Notes under the pieces: generated by a model | The model's database searches: none | The model's input: the letters and a program-made list of their open reading frames with translations, nothing else | Told to the model about the DNA's origin: nothing | Shown here: one piece after another, positions 14,278-24,138 of the stretch | Position numbering within the stretch: the stretch's first letter is position 1 | How the letters are laid out: the number at the start of each line of letters is the position of its first letter | Translations under genes and position numbers: made by a program | From: Nocardia cerradoensis NBRC 101014 | GTDB lineage: Bacteria; Actinomycetota; Actinomycetes; Mycobacteriales; Mycobacteriaceae | NCBI RefSeq assembly: GCF_000308535.1 | Contig: NZ_BAFW01000380.1 | Coordinates: forward strand, 1-38,166 | DNA length: 38,166 nucleotides | Direction of reading: 5' to 3'

Positions 14278-15530
14278 GCGTCATTTTCGGGCGAGAAACC
14301 CGCGCCGCGGAGGAATGCGTCGCCGGTGAGCGTATCGCCGAGTTCGACCGTGAACTCCACCGCCGCCGAGAGTCGGTAGGGCCGGCTTTCGATCACGGAA
14401 CCGAGAATGCGGCGCAATCGGGAGAGCTCCGCGCGGATCGCCACCGCATGATCGGGGTCGCCGTGGATCGCGGTGCTGAGCTCGGTGACCGATATGCCGC
14501 GGCGGCCGTGGCGGTGCAGAAGCAACAGGATCTCGGCATGCCGCTGGGAAAGCGGTGTGTGCCAATCGGATTCGCCGCCGGTGCTGCGCACCACCGGTGC
14601 GCCGGACAGGTCGAGGGTCATGCGGATCCGGGTGTCACCGGTCATGGGCCGCAGCAGCCAGCCCTCGGCCAGCGGTTCCGCGATACACAGGCCCAGTCCC
14701 GGAACCTGCACGGCGCGTTCGGAATTCGGTACCGCGATGCGCCGCGCGGGTGCCACCCCGGTGGCGTGGGCGACCCAGCCGTTACGGTCGATGACCAGTG
14801 CCGGGCCCGGCAGCGCGGAGAGCGCCGGCATGGCGGTGTCGCGCAATCGCTGCAACCGCTCGTACTGACGGTGCAGCAGTTGCCCCTGCGCGATCTCCAC
14901 CGCGGCGCTGACCAGGGCGGTCACGGTCGGATGCAGGGTCAGCGCCGGGCCGCTCACATCGACCACGCCGAGCAGGTCGCCGGTGCGCGGATCGTGCAGT
15001 GGCGCCGCGGTGCAGTACCACGGATGCTGCGATTGTTCGAAATGCTCGCCCGAGAACAGTTGCACTGGAACGGCTTCGGCGAGCGCCGTGCCGATGGCGT
15101 TGGTGCCGACCGTGGTTTCGGTCCAGGTGGCTCCTTCGCGGAAGCCGAGTTCGTCGGCGCGACCGCGCACCCGGGCGGCGCCCGAGCGCCACAGCACGAT
15201 GCCGTCGGCGTCGGCGACGACCATCATCATCTGCGAGGAGTCGGCGACGCCGGTCAGGATGCGCGACAGATCGCCGATCACCTCCTGCAGCGGCGAGGTG
15301 CGGCGGCGCTGTTCGATCTCGTCGAACGGCAGGATCGCGCGCGTATTGGTCCGATCGGGCGCCAACCCGGCCGCGAGCACCCGCGACCAGGACCGCGCGA
15401 CCACCGTGCGCGGGCGCAGCGGCGCCCGCCCGCCGCCGATGACCGCGTCGTGCATGCGCACGAGGTCGCGGGCGTAGCGCGGCAGATCCGTTCCCGGGGT
15501 GATCGCCTCGAAGCTGCCCACGTGGTCCAT
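14253..15530 (-). CDS. GAF-domain transcriptional regulator, divergent from the flavin monooxygenase
   Basis: The product is about 425 residues. An N-terminal segment with RTVVARSWSRVLAAGLAPD is typical of AcoR/acetoin-type GAF activators. A GAF-like sensor follows (~100-230: MMMVVADADGIVLWRSG, FREGATWTETTVGTNAIGTAL, HPWYCTAAPLHDPRTGDLLGVVDVSG). A C-terminal winged helix-turn-helix covers ~330-400 (SQRHAEILLLLHRHGRRGISVTELSTAIHG, AELSRLRRILG). There is no AAA+ sigma-54 domain, so it acts with ordinary sigma factors. The start ATG at 15530 follows TCAGGA. It is divergent from the flavin monooxygenase, with 88 bp between starts, and is paralogous in layout to the regulator at 19608. It probably activates the monooxygenase when an alcohol-, ketone- or acid-type inducer binds (inference). 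Confidence 0.82.
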   Translation of the reverse strand: MDHVGSFEAITPGTDLPRYARDLVRMHDAVIGGGRAPLRPRTVVARSWSRVLAAGLAPDRTNTRAILPFDEIEQRRRTSPLQEVIGDLSRILTGVADSSQMMMVVADADGIVLWRSGAARVRGRADELGFREGATWTETTVGTNAIGTALAEAVPVQLFSGEHFEQSQHPWYCTAAPLHDPRTGDLLGVVDVSGPALTLHPTVTALVSAAVEIAQGQLLHRQYERLQRLRDTAMPALSALPGPALVIDRNGWVAHATGVAPARRIAVPNSERAVQVPGLGLCIAEPLAEGWLLRPMTGDTRIRMTLDLSGAPVVRSTGGESDWHTPLSQRHAEILLLLHRHGRRGISVTELSTAIHGDPDHAVAIRAELSRLRRILGSVIESRPYRLSAAVEFTVELGDTLTGDAFLRGAGFSPENDAFRGRPQG

Positions 15531-15540
15531 TCCTGAAGAG

Positions 15541-15597
15541 TGCAACGCCTTGCAACGATTGTGACACCGGTTCGACTCGCGTGTGCTGTAGGTCACA
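15541..15597. promoter_or_regulatory. Candidate operator region: TGCAACG direct repeats and TGTGAC/GTCACA dyad
   Basis: TGCAACG occurs at 15541-15547 and 15551-15557, one helical turn apart. TGTGAC (15560-15565) and GTCACA (15592-15597) form an inverted repeat with a 26-nt spacer. All lie in the short gap between the divergent GAF regulator and monooxygenase genes, where an activator would bind. Confidence 0.4.
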
Positions 15598-15618
15598 GAA
15601 CTTGGGAAGGAGTATCCG

Positions 15619-17445
15619 ATGACCTCGACATTGGAACCGGTGGCGGAGCGGTCCGACGGTGCGGGACCTCAGCAGCGGGTCGAGACCTGGCTGCGCGACT
15701 TCGAGTCCGCACTGGCGGCGCGCGATATCGAGGCGGCGGCCGGCATGTTCGCACTCGACAGCTTCTGGCGGGACCTGGTCGCGTTCACCTGGAACATCAA
15801 GACCGTCGAGGGGCGCGAGGGAGTCGCCGACATGTTGCGCGCCCGGCTCGCCGACACCGATCCGCGAGGGTTCCACACCACCGAACCGGCGACCGAGGAC
15901 GACGGCGTGATCACCGCCTGGATCGGATTCGAGACCGCGGTCGGGCGTGCGGTCGGTCATCTGCGCCTCACCGACGAAGGCGCGTGGACGCTGCTCACCA
16001 GCCTGCGCGAACTGAAGGGGCTGGAGGAGAACAAGGGTCCGCGCCGGCCCAAGGGGGCCGAGCACGGGGCCACCCGCGAGCGCGTCACCTGGTCCGAGCA
16101 GCGGGAGCGACAGGAACGCGAACTCGGCTACACCACCCAGCCCTACGTGCTGGTGATCGGCGGCGGACAGGGCGGTATCGCCCTCGGCGCCCGGTTGCGG
16201 CAACTGGGTGTGCCGGCGCTGGTGGTCGACAAGCACGATCGGCCCGGAGATCAGTGGCGCAAGCGGTACAAGTCGCTGTGCCTGCACGACCCGGTCTGGT
16301 ACGACCACCTGCCGTATCTGCCGTTCCCGGACAACTGGCCGGTCTTCACGCCGAAGGACAAGATCGGCGATTGGCTGGAGATGTACACGCGGGTGATGGA
16401 GGTGCCGTACTGGTCGAAGACCACCTGCACCTCGGCCGCCTACGACGACACCACCGGCGAATGGACGGTGCGGGTCGAACGCGACGGCGAGCAGGTCGTG
16501 CTGCGCCCGCGGCATCTGGTCCTCGCCACCGGCATGTCGGGGAAGCCGAACATCCCGAATTTCCCCGGTATGCAGCGGTTCCGGGGCGAACAGCAGCATT
16601 CGAGCCAACATCCGGGCCCGGACGCGTATGCGGGGAAGCGGGTCGTGGTGATCGGCTCCAACAATTCCGCACACGATATCTGCGGTGCGCTGTGGGAGGT
16701 CGGCGCGCAGGTGACCATGGTGCAGCGCTCCTCTACGCATATCGTGCGCTCGGAGTCGCTGATGGAACTCGGACTCGGCGATCTGTATTCGGAACGGGCA
16801 CTGGCCAACGGCATCACCACCGACAAGGCCGATCTGATCTTCGCCTCGCTGCCGTACCGGATCATGCACCAGTTCCAGATCCCGATCTACGACGCCATCC
16901 GCGAACGCGACGCCGAATTCTACGACCGGTTGGCCCGGGCCGGATTCGAACTCGACTGGGGCGACGACGGTTCCGGACTGTTCCTGAAATATCTGCGCCG
17001 CGGCTCGGGCTACTACATCGACGTCGGCGCGAGCGAGCTGATCGCCAACGGCGATATCGCGTTGGCGCACGGCCGGATTCGTGAGCTGACCGAGGATGCG
17101 GTGGTTCTCGACGACGGCACCGAACTGCCGGCGGATCTGGTGGTCTACGCTACCGGATACGGCTCGATGAACGGCTGGGCGGCGGATCTGATCGGCCAGG
17201 AGGTGGCCGACAAGGTCGGCAAATGCTGGGGTTACGGGTCGGGCACCACCAAGGATCCGGGCCCGTTCGAGGGGGAACTCCGCAATATGTGGAAGCCGAC
17301 CCAGCAGGACGGCCTGTGGTTCCACGGCGGCAATCTGCATCAGTCGCGCCACTATTCGCTGTATCTGGCGCTGCAGCTGAAGGCGCGCTACGAACAGATC
17401 CCCACGCCCGTGTACGGGTTGCAGGAAGTGCACCATCTCAGCTGA
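15619..17445 (+). CDS. Flavin-containing monooxygenase with N-terminal NTF2-like domain
   Basis: The product is 608 residues, longer than the ~450-550 usual for FMO/Baeyer-Villiger enzymes because of an extra N-terminal ~130 residues resembling an NTF2/SnoaL-like fold (RVETWLRDFESALAARDIEAAAGMF, LVAFTWNIKTVEGREGV). The FAD motif VIGGGQGGIALGARL is at ~178-192. An FxGxxxHS element (FRGEQQHSS) lies near 322 and the NADPH motif VVIGSNNSAHD at ~343-353. Then comes VVYATGYGSMNG, the late ATG motif of FMOs. It should insert oxygen into a ketone or soft nucleophile using NADPH and O2. Start: AAGGAG 7 nt before the ATG. It is divergent from a GAF regulator and convergent with acetyl-CoA synthetase, suggesting acetate as a downstream product (inference). 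Substrate unknown. Confidence 0.85.
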   Translation: MTSTLEPVAERSDGAGPQQRVETWLRDFESALAARDIEAAAGMFALDSFWRDLVAFTWNIKTVEGREGVADMLRARLADTDPRGFHTTEPATEDDGVITAWIGFETAVGRAVGHLRLTDEGAWTLLTSLRELKGLEENKGPRRPKGAEHGATRERVTWSEQRERQERELGYTTQPYVLVIGGGQGGIALGARLRQLGVPALVVDKHDRPGDQWRKRYKSLCLHDPVWYDHLPYLPFPDNWPVFTPKDKIGDWLEMYTRVMEVPYWSKTTCTSAAYDDTTGEWTVRVERDGEQVVLRPRHLVLATGMSGKPNIPNFPGMQRFRGEQQHSSQHPGPDAYAGKRVVVIGSNNSAHDICGALWEVGAQVTMVQRSSTHIVRSESLMELGLGDLYSERALANGITTDKADLIFASLPYRIMHQFQIPIYDAIRERDAEFYDRLARAGFELDWGDDGSGLFLKYLRRGSGYYIDVGASELIANGDIALAHGRIRELTEDAVVLDDGTELPADLVVYATGYGSMNGWAADLIGQEVADKVGKCWGYGSGTTKDPGPFEGELRNMWKPTQQDGLWFHGGNLHQSRHYSLYLALQLKARYEQIPTPVYGLQEVHHLS

Positions 17446-17453
17446 GTGGGTGC

Positions 17454-17486
17454 CGGCCGGGTCGTTCGAGCCGAGCGACCCGGCCG
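17454..17486 (+). terminator. Hairpin terminator of the flavin monooxygenase gene
   Basis: Perfect 11-bp arms (17454-17464 and 17476-17486) with an 11-nt loop lie 9 nt past the monooxygenase stop. No T-run follows. Confidence 0.75.
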
Positions 17487-17556
17487 CCGAAGTCGGAGGA
17501 AGCACAGAATTCTCGTGAGGTGACGGCCGATGATGTCCGATATCCCCGCGACGAGC

Positions 17557-17589
17557 GACCCCGCCGCACAGAACCGGTGCGGCGGGGTC
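17557..17589 (-). terminator. Hairpin terminator of the acetyl-CoA synthetase gene
   Basis: Perfect 13-bp arms (17557-17569 and 17577-17589) enclose a 7-nt loop, 15 nt beyond the acs stop. With the hairpin at 17454 it separates two converging transcripts. The bases between hold no gene. Confidence 0.8.
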
Positions 17590-17604
17590 GCGTCGATGGG
17601 TGAC

Positions 17605-19536
<1,932 letters not shown>

Positions 19537-19576
19537 GGCGGCAGTGTCGTGTGCCGGGGTTGGCAACTGGTTGACG

Positions 19577-19590
19577 CGACCGCACGGTCG
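19577..19590. promoter_or_regulatory. Perfect 14-bp dyad between acs and its regulator
   Basis: CGACCG-CA-CGGTCG is a perfect palindrome in the 71-bp gap between the divergent acs and GAF-SARP regulator genes. It could be the operator of either; being GC-rich, it could also occur by chance. Confidence 0.35.
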
Positions 19591-19607
19591 GCGGCGGAAG
19601 GGCGGAG

Positions 19608-20843
19608 ATGACGACGATGAACGACAGCAGCACCCTGGTTCGGCGGCGAGCCGCACTCGAATCCGAATGGGCCCGTTGGGTCCGCGGTGGCGCGCACACG
19701 CTGTCGCCGTCGAAGGCGCTGTGCGACAGTACCTTACGTGCCGAGGTGAGCCGATCGTGGCGGCGCTCGCTGGGATCGGTCGACCCGGCTCGCGACAGCG
19801 CACCCGGCAGCGACACCGACATCGGTGCGCGCTGGCTCGACTCCCCGCTGTATCGCCCGGTGAACGAATTGGCCGAGCAATTGCGCGGCATCGCCGAGGA
19901 CGCGGGTTTCGTCGCCGCCGTCACCGACGAGGACGGAACGATTCTGTGGTCGTGCGGCGGACCGGTGATGCGCCGCCGCGCCGAGCGCGTGAACTTCGCG
20001 CCCGGCGGTCGCTGGGACGAGACGCATATGGGCACCAACGCCTTGTCGCTGGCCCTGCGCACCGGGCGGCCGAATCAGGTGTTCTCGGCCGAACACCTGG
20101 TGGAGGCGCTGCACGGCTGGGTCTGCTACTGCGCGCCCATCCACGGCGCCGACGGCCGCCGGCTCGGTTCGCTGGATCTGTCCTCGACCTGGGATCGCAC
20201 CCATCCGCTGGCGATGGCGACCGTGCGGTCGCTGGTGGCCGCGATCGAGAATCGGCTGCGTGTCCTCGCCCCGCCCGCCACCGGCCTGCGGCTGAACTGC
20301 CTGGGCGCCGCACGCGCCACCCGGGACGGTGCTCCGATCCGCCTGCGCCCCAGGCAGATCGAGATCCTCACCTTGCTCGCCCTCGAACCCGGCGGCTTCA
20401 CCCCGGAGCGCCTGCACTACGCGATCTACGGCGACCGCCCGGTCGTATCCAGCACCCTCAAGGCCGACGTCTCGCATCTGCGCCGCGCCACCGACGCGGC
20501 CATCGCCAACCGGGTCTACCGGCTGACCGCGCCGATCCGGTGCGACGCGGCCGATCTGCTCACCGCACTGGACGCGGGCGATACCGACGCGGCACTGCGG
20601 CTGTATCGCGGTCCGCTGCTTCCGGATTCGGAGACACCCGCCGTCGTGGAATGGCGGCAACATCTCGAGGTCGCCGTCCGTGCGGCGGTTCTGGCCGGCG
20701 GCGATCCCTGCCACGCGCTGGCACTGGGCGAACGCATGCCGGCCGATGTCGAAATCCACGAGCGCGCACTGGAATTGCTACCCGCCGGCGACGGCCGCAG
20801 AGCCGTCGCCGCGGCCCGGCTGCACACCGCGCTGCGCGGCTAG
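19608..20843 (+). CDS. GAF-domain regulator with SARP-like winged helix and BTAD-like C terminus
   Basis: The product is about 411 residues. The N terminus contains EVSRSWRRSLGSVDP, the same RSW segment as the paralogue at 14253. A GAF-like domain spans ~90-215 (GFVAAVTDEDGTILWSCGG, GRWDETHMGTNALSLALRTG, HGWVCYCAPIHGADGRRLGSLDL). An OmpR-type winged helix follows (RLRPRQIEILTLLALEPGG, LYAIYG-like YAIYGDRPVVSSTLKADVSHLRRA), then a short BTAD-like region (ALRLYRGPLLPDSETPAVVEWRQHLEVAV). Such proteins are SARP-like activators gated by a small ligand. An ATG at 19617 (three codons later) has better spacing from GGCGGAG. It is divergent from acs, which it probably controls. Confidence 0.82.
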   Translation: MTTMNDSSTLVRRRAALESEWARWVRGGAHTLSPSKALCDSTLRAEVSRSWRRSLGSVDPARDSAPGSDTDIGARWLDSPLYRPVNELAEQLRGIAEDAGFVAAVTDEDGTILWSCGGPVMRRRAERVNFAPGGRWDETHMGTNALSLALRTGRPNQVFSAEHLVEALHGWVCYCAPIHGADGRRLGSLDLSSTWDRTHPLAMATVRSLVAAIENRLRVLAPPATGLRLNCLGAARATRDGAPIRLRPRQIEILTLLALEPGGFTPERLHYAIYGDRPVVSSTLKADVSHLRRATDAAIANRVYRLTAPIRCDAADLLTALDAGDTDAALRLYRGPLLPDSETPAVVEWRQHLEVAVRAAVLAGGDPCHALALGERMPADVEIHERALELLPAGDGRRAVAAARLHTALRG

Positions 20844-20856
20844 AGGTTTCGCCGGG

Positions 20857-21324
20857 ATGCGCGCGAGCAATTGGATGGCGCACGCCCTCTTCACCGACTT
20901 CGCCGCCCTGCCCGCTCGGGAGCGCAACTACGTGCGCTGGATGTTCCTGGGTAGCGAGCCGCGTGAGTTGTTCCTCGACTGGTAAACGCAGGCTCGTGCG
21001 GCGGTCGAGAGCTTGAGCCTCGATGTCGGCACCAATCCGGGGGATCGCGCCGGGCTCGCCCTGGTCGAGGAGTTGAGCGCGGCCGCCGGTGAACTCCGGC
21101 AGTGGTGGGCCGAGCATCGGGTGCTGCAGCGGACGCACGGCTCCAAGCGGCTGCGTCACCCGGTGGCGGGCGCGCTCACGGTGGAATACGAAACCCTCAC
21201 GTTGCCGGGCAATTCCGACCAAACCCTGTACCTGTACACGGCCGAGCCGGGCAGCGCGTCGCGGCAGGCGTTGCGCATGCTGGCCGGCTGGTCGGCGCCC
21301 GGTGCCACCGCGGCTCTCCCCTGA
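20857..21324 (+). pseudogene. Remnant of an XRE/MmyB-type transcriptional regulator
   Basis: The reading frame gives a normal MmyB-like ligand-binding domain: MAHALFTDFAALPARERN, YVRWMFLGSEPRELFLDW, then GELRQWWAEHRVLQRTHGSKR, LRHPVAGALTVEYETLTLPG and TLYLYTAEPGSASRQALRML. Two lesions are visible. The whole N-terminal helix-turn-helix half is missing, the remaining frame starting 13 bp after the regulator gene at 19608. A TAA at 20983-20985 directly follows the DW of FLDW, where family members continue with a Glu or similar residue. Both pieces are in the same frame, so the stop is a point change rather than a frameshift. Intact relatives are ~280 residues and occur widely in actinobacteria. 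Promoterless remnant, not expected to bind DNA. A sequencing error could explain the stop but not the missing half. Confidence 0.85.
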
Positions 21325-21344
21325 CGCGCGGGCGGGACGGAACC

Positions 21345-23684
21345 CTAGTTGCCCGGATAACGGCTCGTCAGCTGGTCGGCGGAGCCGTGTTCGGTCGAAT
21401 TGTCGTGTCCCAGTTCCACATTCAGTTCCTCCGTCTCGCCGCCGACCACCACCGGGGTGTGCACCGGTGCGTAACCGCTCGCCACCACCGTGTAGGTGCC
21501 GTCGTGCAGGTCGGCGAAGGTGTAGGCGCCGTCGGAGCCGGTGACCATGGTGTCGACCACGGTGCCGTCCCAGTCGGTGAGGGTGACCAGGGCGTCGGGC
21601 AGGGGGCGGCCGTCGCGTCCGCGCACCACGCCGTGCAGGCGGGCGCAGGGGCGCAGCGTCACGTCGAGGCGCGGTGTGTCGCTGCCACCGGCTCGCACCG
21701 GGAGGGCGGCCGGGTGAAAACCGTTGGCGCTCACCGCGATCGTGAAATCGCCTTCGGGCAGTTCCGTGAGGCTGAACGTGCCCTCGTCGGTGGTCGCCGC
21801 GGAGGAGAGCACCTCACCGCGAGCGTCGAGAGCCGACACCCGCGCGCCCGCGATGGCGGTGCCGTCGTCACCGCGCGTCACGATGCCGGTCAGGCCGGCC
21901 ATCGCGGTGAGCACCACATCACAGGGCACCGGGTGCTGCGCGAGCTGCACCGTGGACGCGTCCGGGCGGCGCCCGTCGATCGAGGCGATCAGCACGTACG
22001 AGCCGGGTTCGGGAGCGGCGAGTTCGAAGTAGCCCTCGGCATCGGTCAGCGCCCGGCCGATCTGGCGGCCCGACATCGAGATCAGGGTCAGCACGGCATT
22101 CTGCAGCGCCGCGCCGCGGGAGTCGTGGACGCGACCGAAGGCGACCGGTCCGGATACCGCGGGCCGGCGCAGTGTCTGCGCAATACCGTTGTGCTGCACA
22201 GTGTTCGACTCCGAAGCAACCGCATGTTCAGCGGAGTGCGAACTGTGCTCGGCATCCATATCCACAGCGGCGGTGGCGGCGATCGCGGCCGTCCGATGCC
22301 CCGGAATGAACGTCGCCACCAGTGCACCGGCCACGGCCACACCGCATCCGATCAGCAGCGACACGCGGAATCCGTTCTCGCTGGCCACGGCATGCCCGCC
22401 GAGCGAGATCGTCATCTGCGCCAGCACCGCGCCGACCACGGCGGCCGCGACCGAGGTGCCGATCGCCCGGACCAGCGTGTTGAAGCTGTTGGCGGCGGCG
22501 GTCTCCGACTGCGGCACCGCGGCCATCACCAGCGCCGGCATGGCGCCGTAGGCGAATCCCACGCCGGTGTTGATGATCAGCGTCACGATCAGCAGGCCCC
22601 AGGTGCTGCCCATCAGCGCCATCGAGGATCCGTATCCGGCGGCGATGATGACGCAGCCGACGATCAGGGTGATCTTCGGTCCGCTGCGCGCGGAGAGTTT
22701 GGCGCCGATGGGGGAGACCAGCATCATCATGAGTCCGGCCGGCGCCATCCACAGACCCATGGCCATCATCGATTGCCCGAGGCCGTACCCGGTGGCCTTC
22801 GGCAGCTGCAACAACTGCGGCACCACCAGCGACTGGGCGTACATCGCCATGCCGACGACCATCGAGGAGGCGTTGGTCAGCAGTACCTGCGGTCGTGCGG
22901 TGACGCGGAGATCGACGAGGGGGTTGCGGCCGGCCAGTTCCCACCAGCCCCACAGCAGCAGGACGACGACGGCGGCGACGAACAAGCCGATGGTCAGGCC
23001 GCTGCCCCAGCCCCAGCTCGACCCCTTGGACACCGCCAGCAGCAAGCACACCAGGCCCACGCCGAGGCCGAGGGCACCGAGCACGTCGAACCGTCCGGTG
23101 GCGGCCGAAGCCGGTGGGGTGGCGGGGATCAAGGTGAAGATCAGGACGCCGATCACCGCCGCGAGCGCGGCCATCGTCCAGAACAGCACCCGCCAGTCGG
23201 AGTACTGGATGACCGCGGCCGCCATCGGCAGGCCCAGCGCGCCGCCGATACCGAGCGAGGAGCTGATCAGCGCGATACCCGATCCGAGGCGCTCGCGTGG
23301 CAGCAGATCGCGCAGTGCGGCGATGCCGACGGGCACGATGCCGGCGCTCATACCCTGCAGGCCGCGCCCGACGATCATCGGCCACAGTGAGGAGGACACC
23401 GCGCAGATCACCGACCCGACCAGCAGTGGCACCGTCGAGCCGAGCAGCACGAGGCGTTTGCCGTAGAGGTCGCCCAATCGTCCCGACACCGGTGTGGTGA
23501 CCGCGGAGGCCAACAGGCTCACGGTGACCACCCAGGTGGCGTTGGCCGGGCTGGTGTGCAGGATCTGCGGCAGCTGGCCGAGTAACGGCACGACCACCGT
23601 CTGCGTCAGCGAGACGACGATGCCGGCGAATGCCAGCACCGCCAGTATCGCGCCGGAACGCCCGGCGGTATGTGCTTTCTCCAC
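21345..23684 (-). CDS. MFS drug exporter (DHA2/EmrB-like) fused to carboxypeptidase-regulatory-like repeats
   Basis: The product is 779 residues. Residues 1-463 form an MFS transporter: SGAILAVLAFAGIVVSL (span 1), the motif-A-like GRLGDLYGKRLVLLG between spans 2 and 3, LRDLLPRERLGSGIALISSS (motif C region), and further spans to about 460. The segment 464-510 is a His/Ser/Glu linker. Residues ~513-765 contain three Ig-like CarboxypepD_reg/DUF4198-type repeats, each with GxV.. start, a YxF or GTF/GYF/AYTF turn and an EGx(F/Y)xxxAS or equivalent end (DAEGYFELAAPEPGSYVLIAS, then GTFSLTELPEGDF, then GAYTFADLHDGTY). The exporter would use the proton gradient. In DHA2 proteins both termini are cytoplasmic, so these normally secreted-type repeats would be intracellular unless the span count is odd. 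GTG start with GAGGAG. Substrate unknown. Confidence 0.82.
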   Translation of the reverse strand: MEKAHTAGRSGAILAVLAFAGIVVSLTQTVVVPLLGQLPQILHTSPANATWVVTVSLLASAVTTPVSGRLGDLYGKRLVLLGSTVPLLVGSVICAVSSSLWPMIVGRGLQGMSAGIVPVGIAALRDLLPRERLGSGIALISSSLGIGGALGLPMAAAVIQYSDWRVLFWTMAALAAVIGVLIFTLIPATPPASAATGRFDVLGALGLGVGLVCLLLAVSKGSSWGWGSGLTIGLFVAAVVVLLLWGWWELAGRNPLVDLRVTARPQVLLTNASSMVVGMAMYAQSLVVPQLLQLPKATGYGLGQSMMAMGLWMAPAGLMMMLVSPIGAKLSARSGPKITLIVGCVIIAAGYGSSMALMGSTWGLLIVTLIINTGVGFAYGAMPALVMAAVPQSETAAANSFNTLVRAIGTSVAAAVVGAVLAQMTISLGGHAVASENGFRVSLLIGCGVAVAGALVATFIPGHRTAAIAATAAVDMDAEHSSHSAEHAVASESNTVQHNGIAQTLRRPAVSGPVAFGRVHDSRGAALQNAVLTLISMSGRQIGRALTDAEGYFELAAPEPGSYVLIASIDGRRPDASTVQLAQHPVPCDVVLTAMAGLTGIVTRGDDGTAIAGARVSALDARGEVLSSAATTDEGTFSLTELPEGDFTIAVSANGFHPAALPVRAGGSDTPRLDVTLRPCARLHGVVRGRDGRPLPDALVTLTDWDGTVVDTMVTGSDGAYTFADLHDGTYTVVASGYAPVHTPVVVGGETEELNVELGHDNSTEHGSADQLTSRYPGN

Positions 23685-23718
23685 GCCCTACTCCTCGAAT
23701 GTCGAGCCGACGGTTGCA

Positions 23719-23744
23719 TCATACATATGAGGTGCATCATGCAC
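23719..23744. promoter_or_regulatory. Two adjacent AT-rich palindromes upstream of the MFS gene
   Basis: TCATA-CA-TATGA (23719-23730) and GTGCAT-C-ATGCAC (23732-23744) are perfect dyads one base apart, and TGCATCAT occurs twice with starts 18 nt apart across them. They lie 35-60 nt before the MFS start in a low-GC patch, the expected place for a repressor operator of a drug exporter. No regulator gene is adjacent. Confidence 0.5.
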
Positions 23745-23910
23745 ATTTGATGAAAATCTCCCGTTTCACCCGTCGGCTCGTTGTGCCGGGCACCCATATC
23801 GGCGCTCCGGCTTCGTGAGTTGTGCCCGACCGCGGCCCGATCGGCTCTGCGCCGTACCCGCCGACCGTATGGTGTGCCTGCGTCGGGGCAGTCATTCACA
23901 AAGGGGCACA

Positions 23911-24138
23911 GTGATTTTCGGTGTGGCATCCAAATCTTGCCGGCGGTTCCTCCCGGCGGCCGTGCTCGCGGCCGGCATCCTCGTGGCCGACGCGGCCGGC
24001 GGCGCGGCGGTGAGTTGCGCGCAGGTGCCGTCAGCTGGGGATATCGTGGTTCCCGGCGGGTACTTCGAACCCGATCTCGGCTCCAGTCACTACCGCCCCG
24101 GCACGGGGCTGGTCGATCTGTTGTGGAGGTTGCTGTGA
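23911..24138 (+). CDS. Small secreted protein, translationally coupled to the downstream lipase
   Basis: The product is about 75 residues. A signal-peptide-like start (SKSCRRFLPAAVLAAGILVADAAGGAAVSCA) is followed by only ~40 residues with GDIVVPGGYFEPDLGSSHY and a hydrophobic end GLVDLLWRLL. The GTG at 23911 is preceded by AAAGGGG about 6 nt away. The stop TGA is overlapped by the start GTG of the lipase gene, so the two are in one operon. A cysteine follows the hydrophobic core (AVSCAQ), which might be a lipobox-like site but the residues before it are weak for lipoprotein processing. No family recognised. It could be a chaperone or cofactor for export or activity of the lipase (inference only). 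Confidence 0.65.
   Translation: MIFGVASKSCRRFLPAAVLAAGILVADAAGGAAVSCAQVPSAGDIVVPGGYFEPDLGSSHYRPGTGLVDLLWRLL

Noticed and set aside
14782..17505. A 907-codon open frame antisense to the flavin monooxygenase and its regulator
   Set aside because: It covers well-supported genes on the other strand, has no recognisable domain, and its composition is that of a GC-rich shadow frame.
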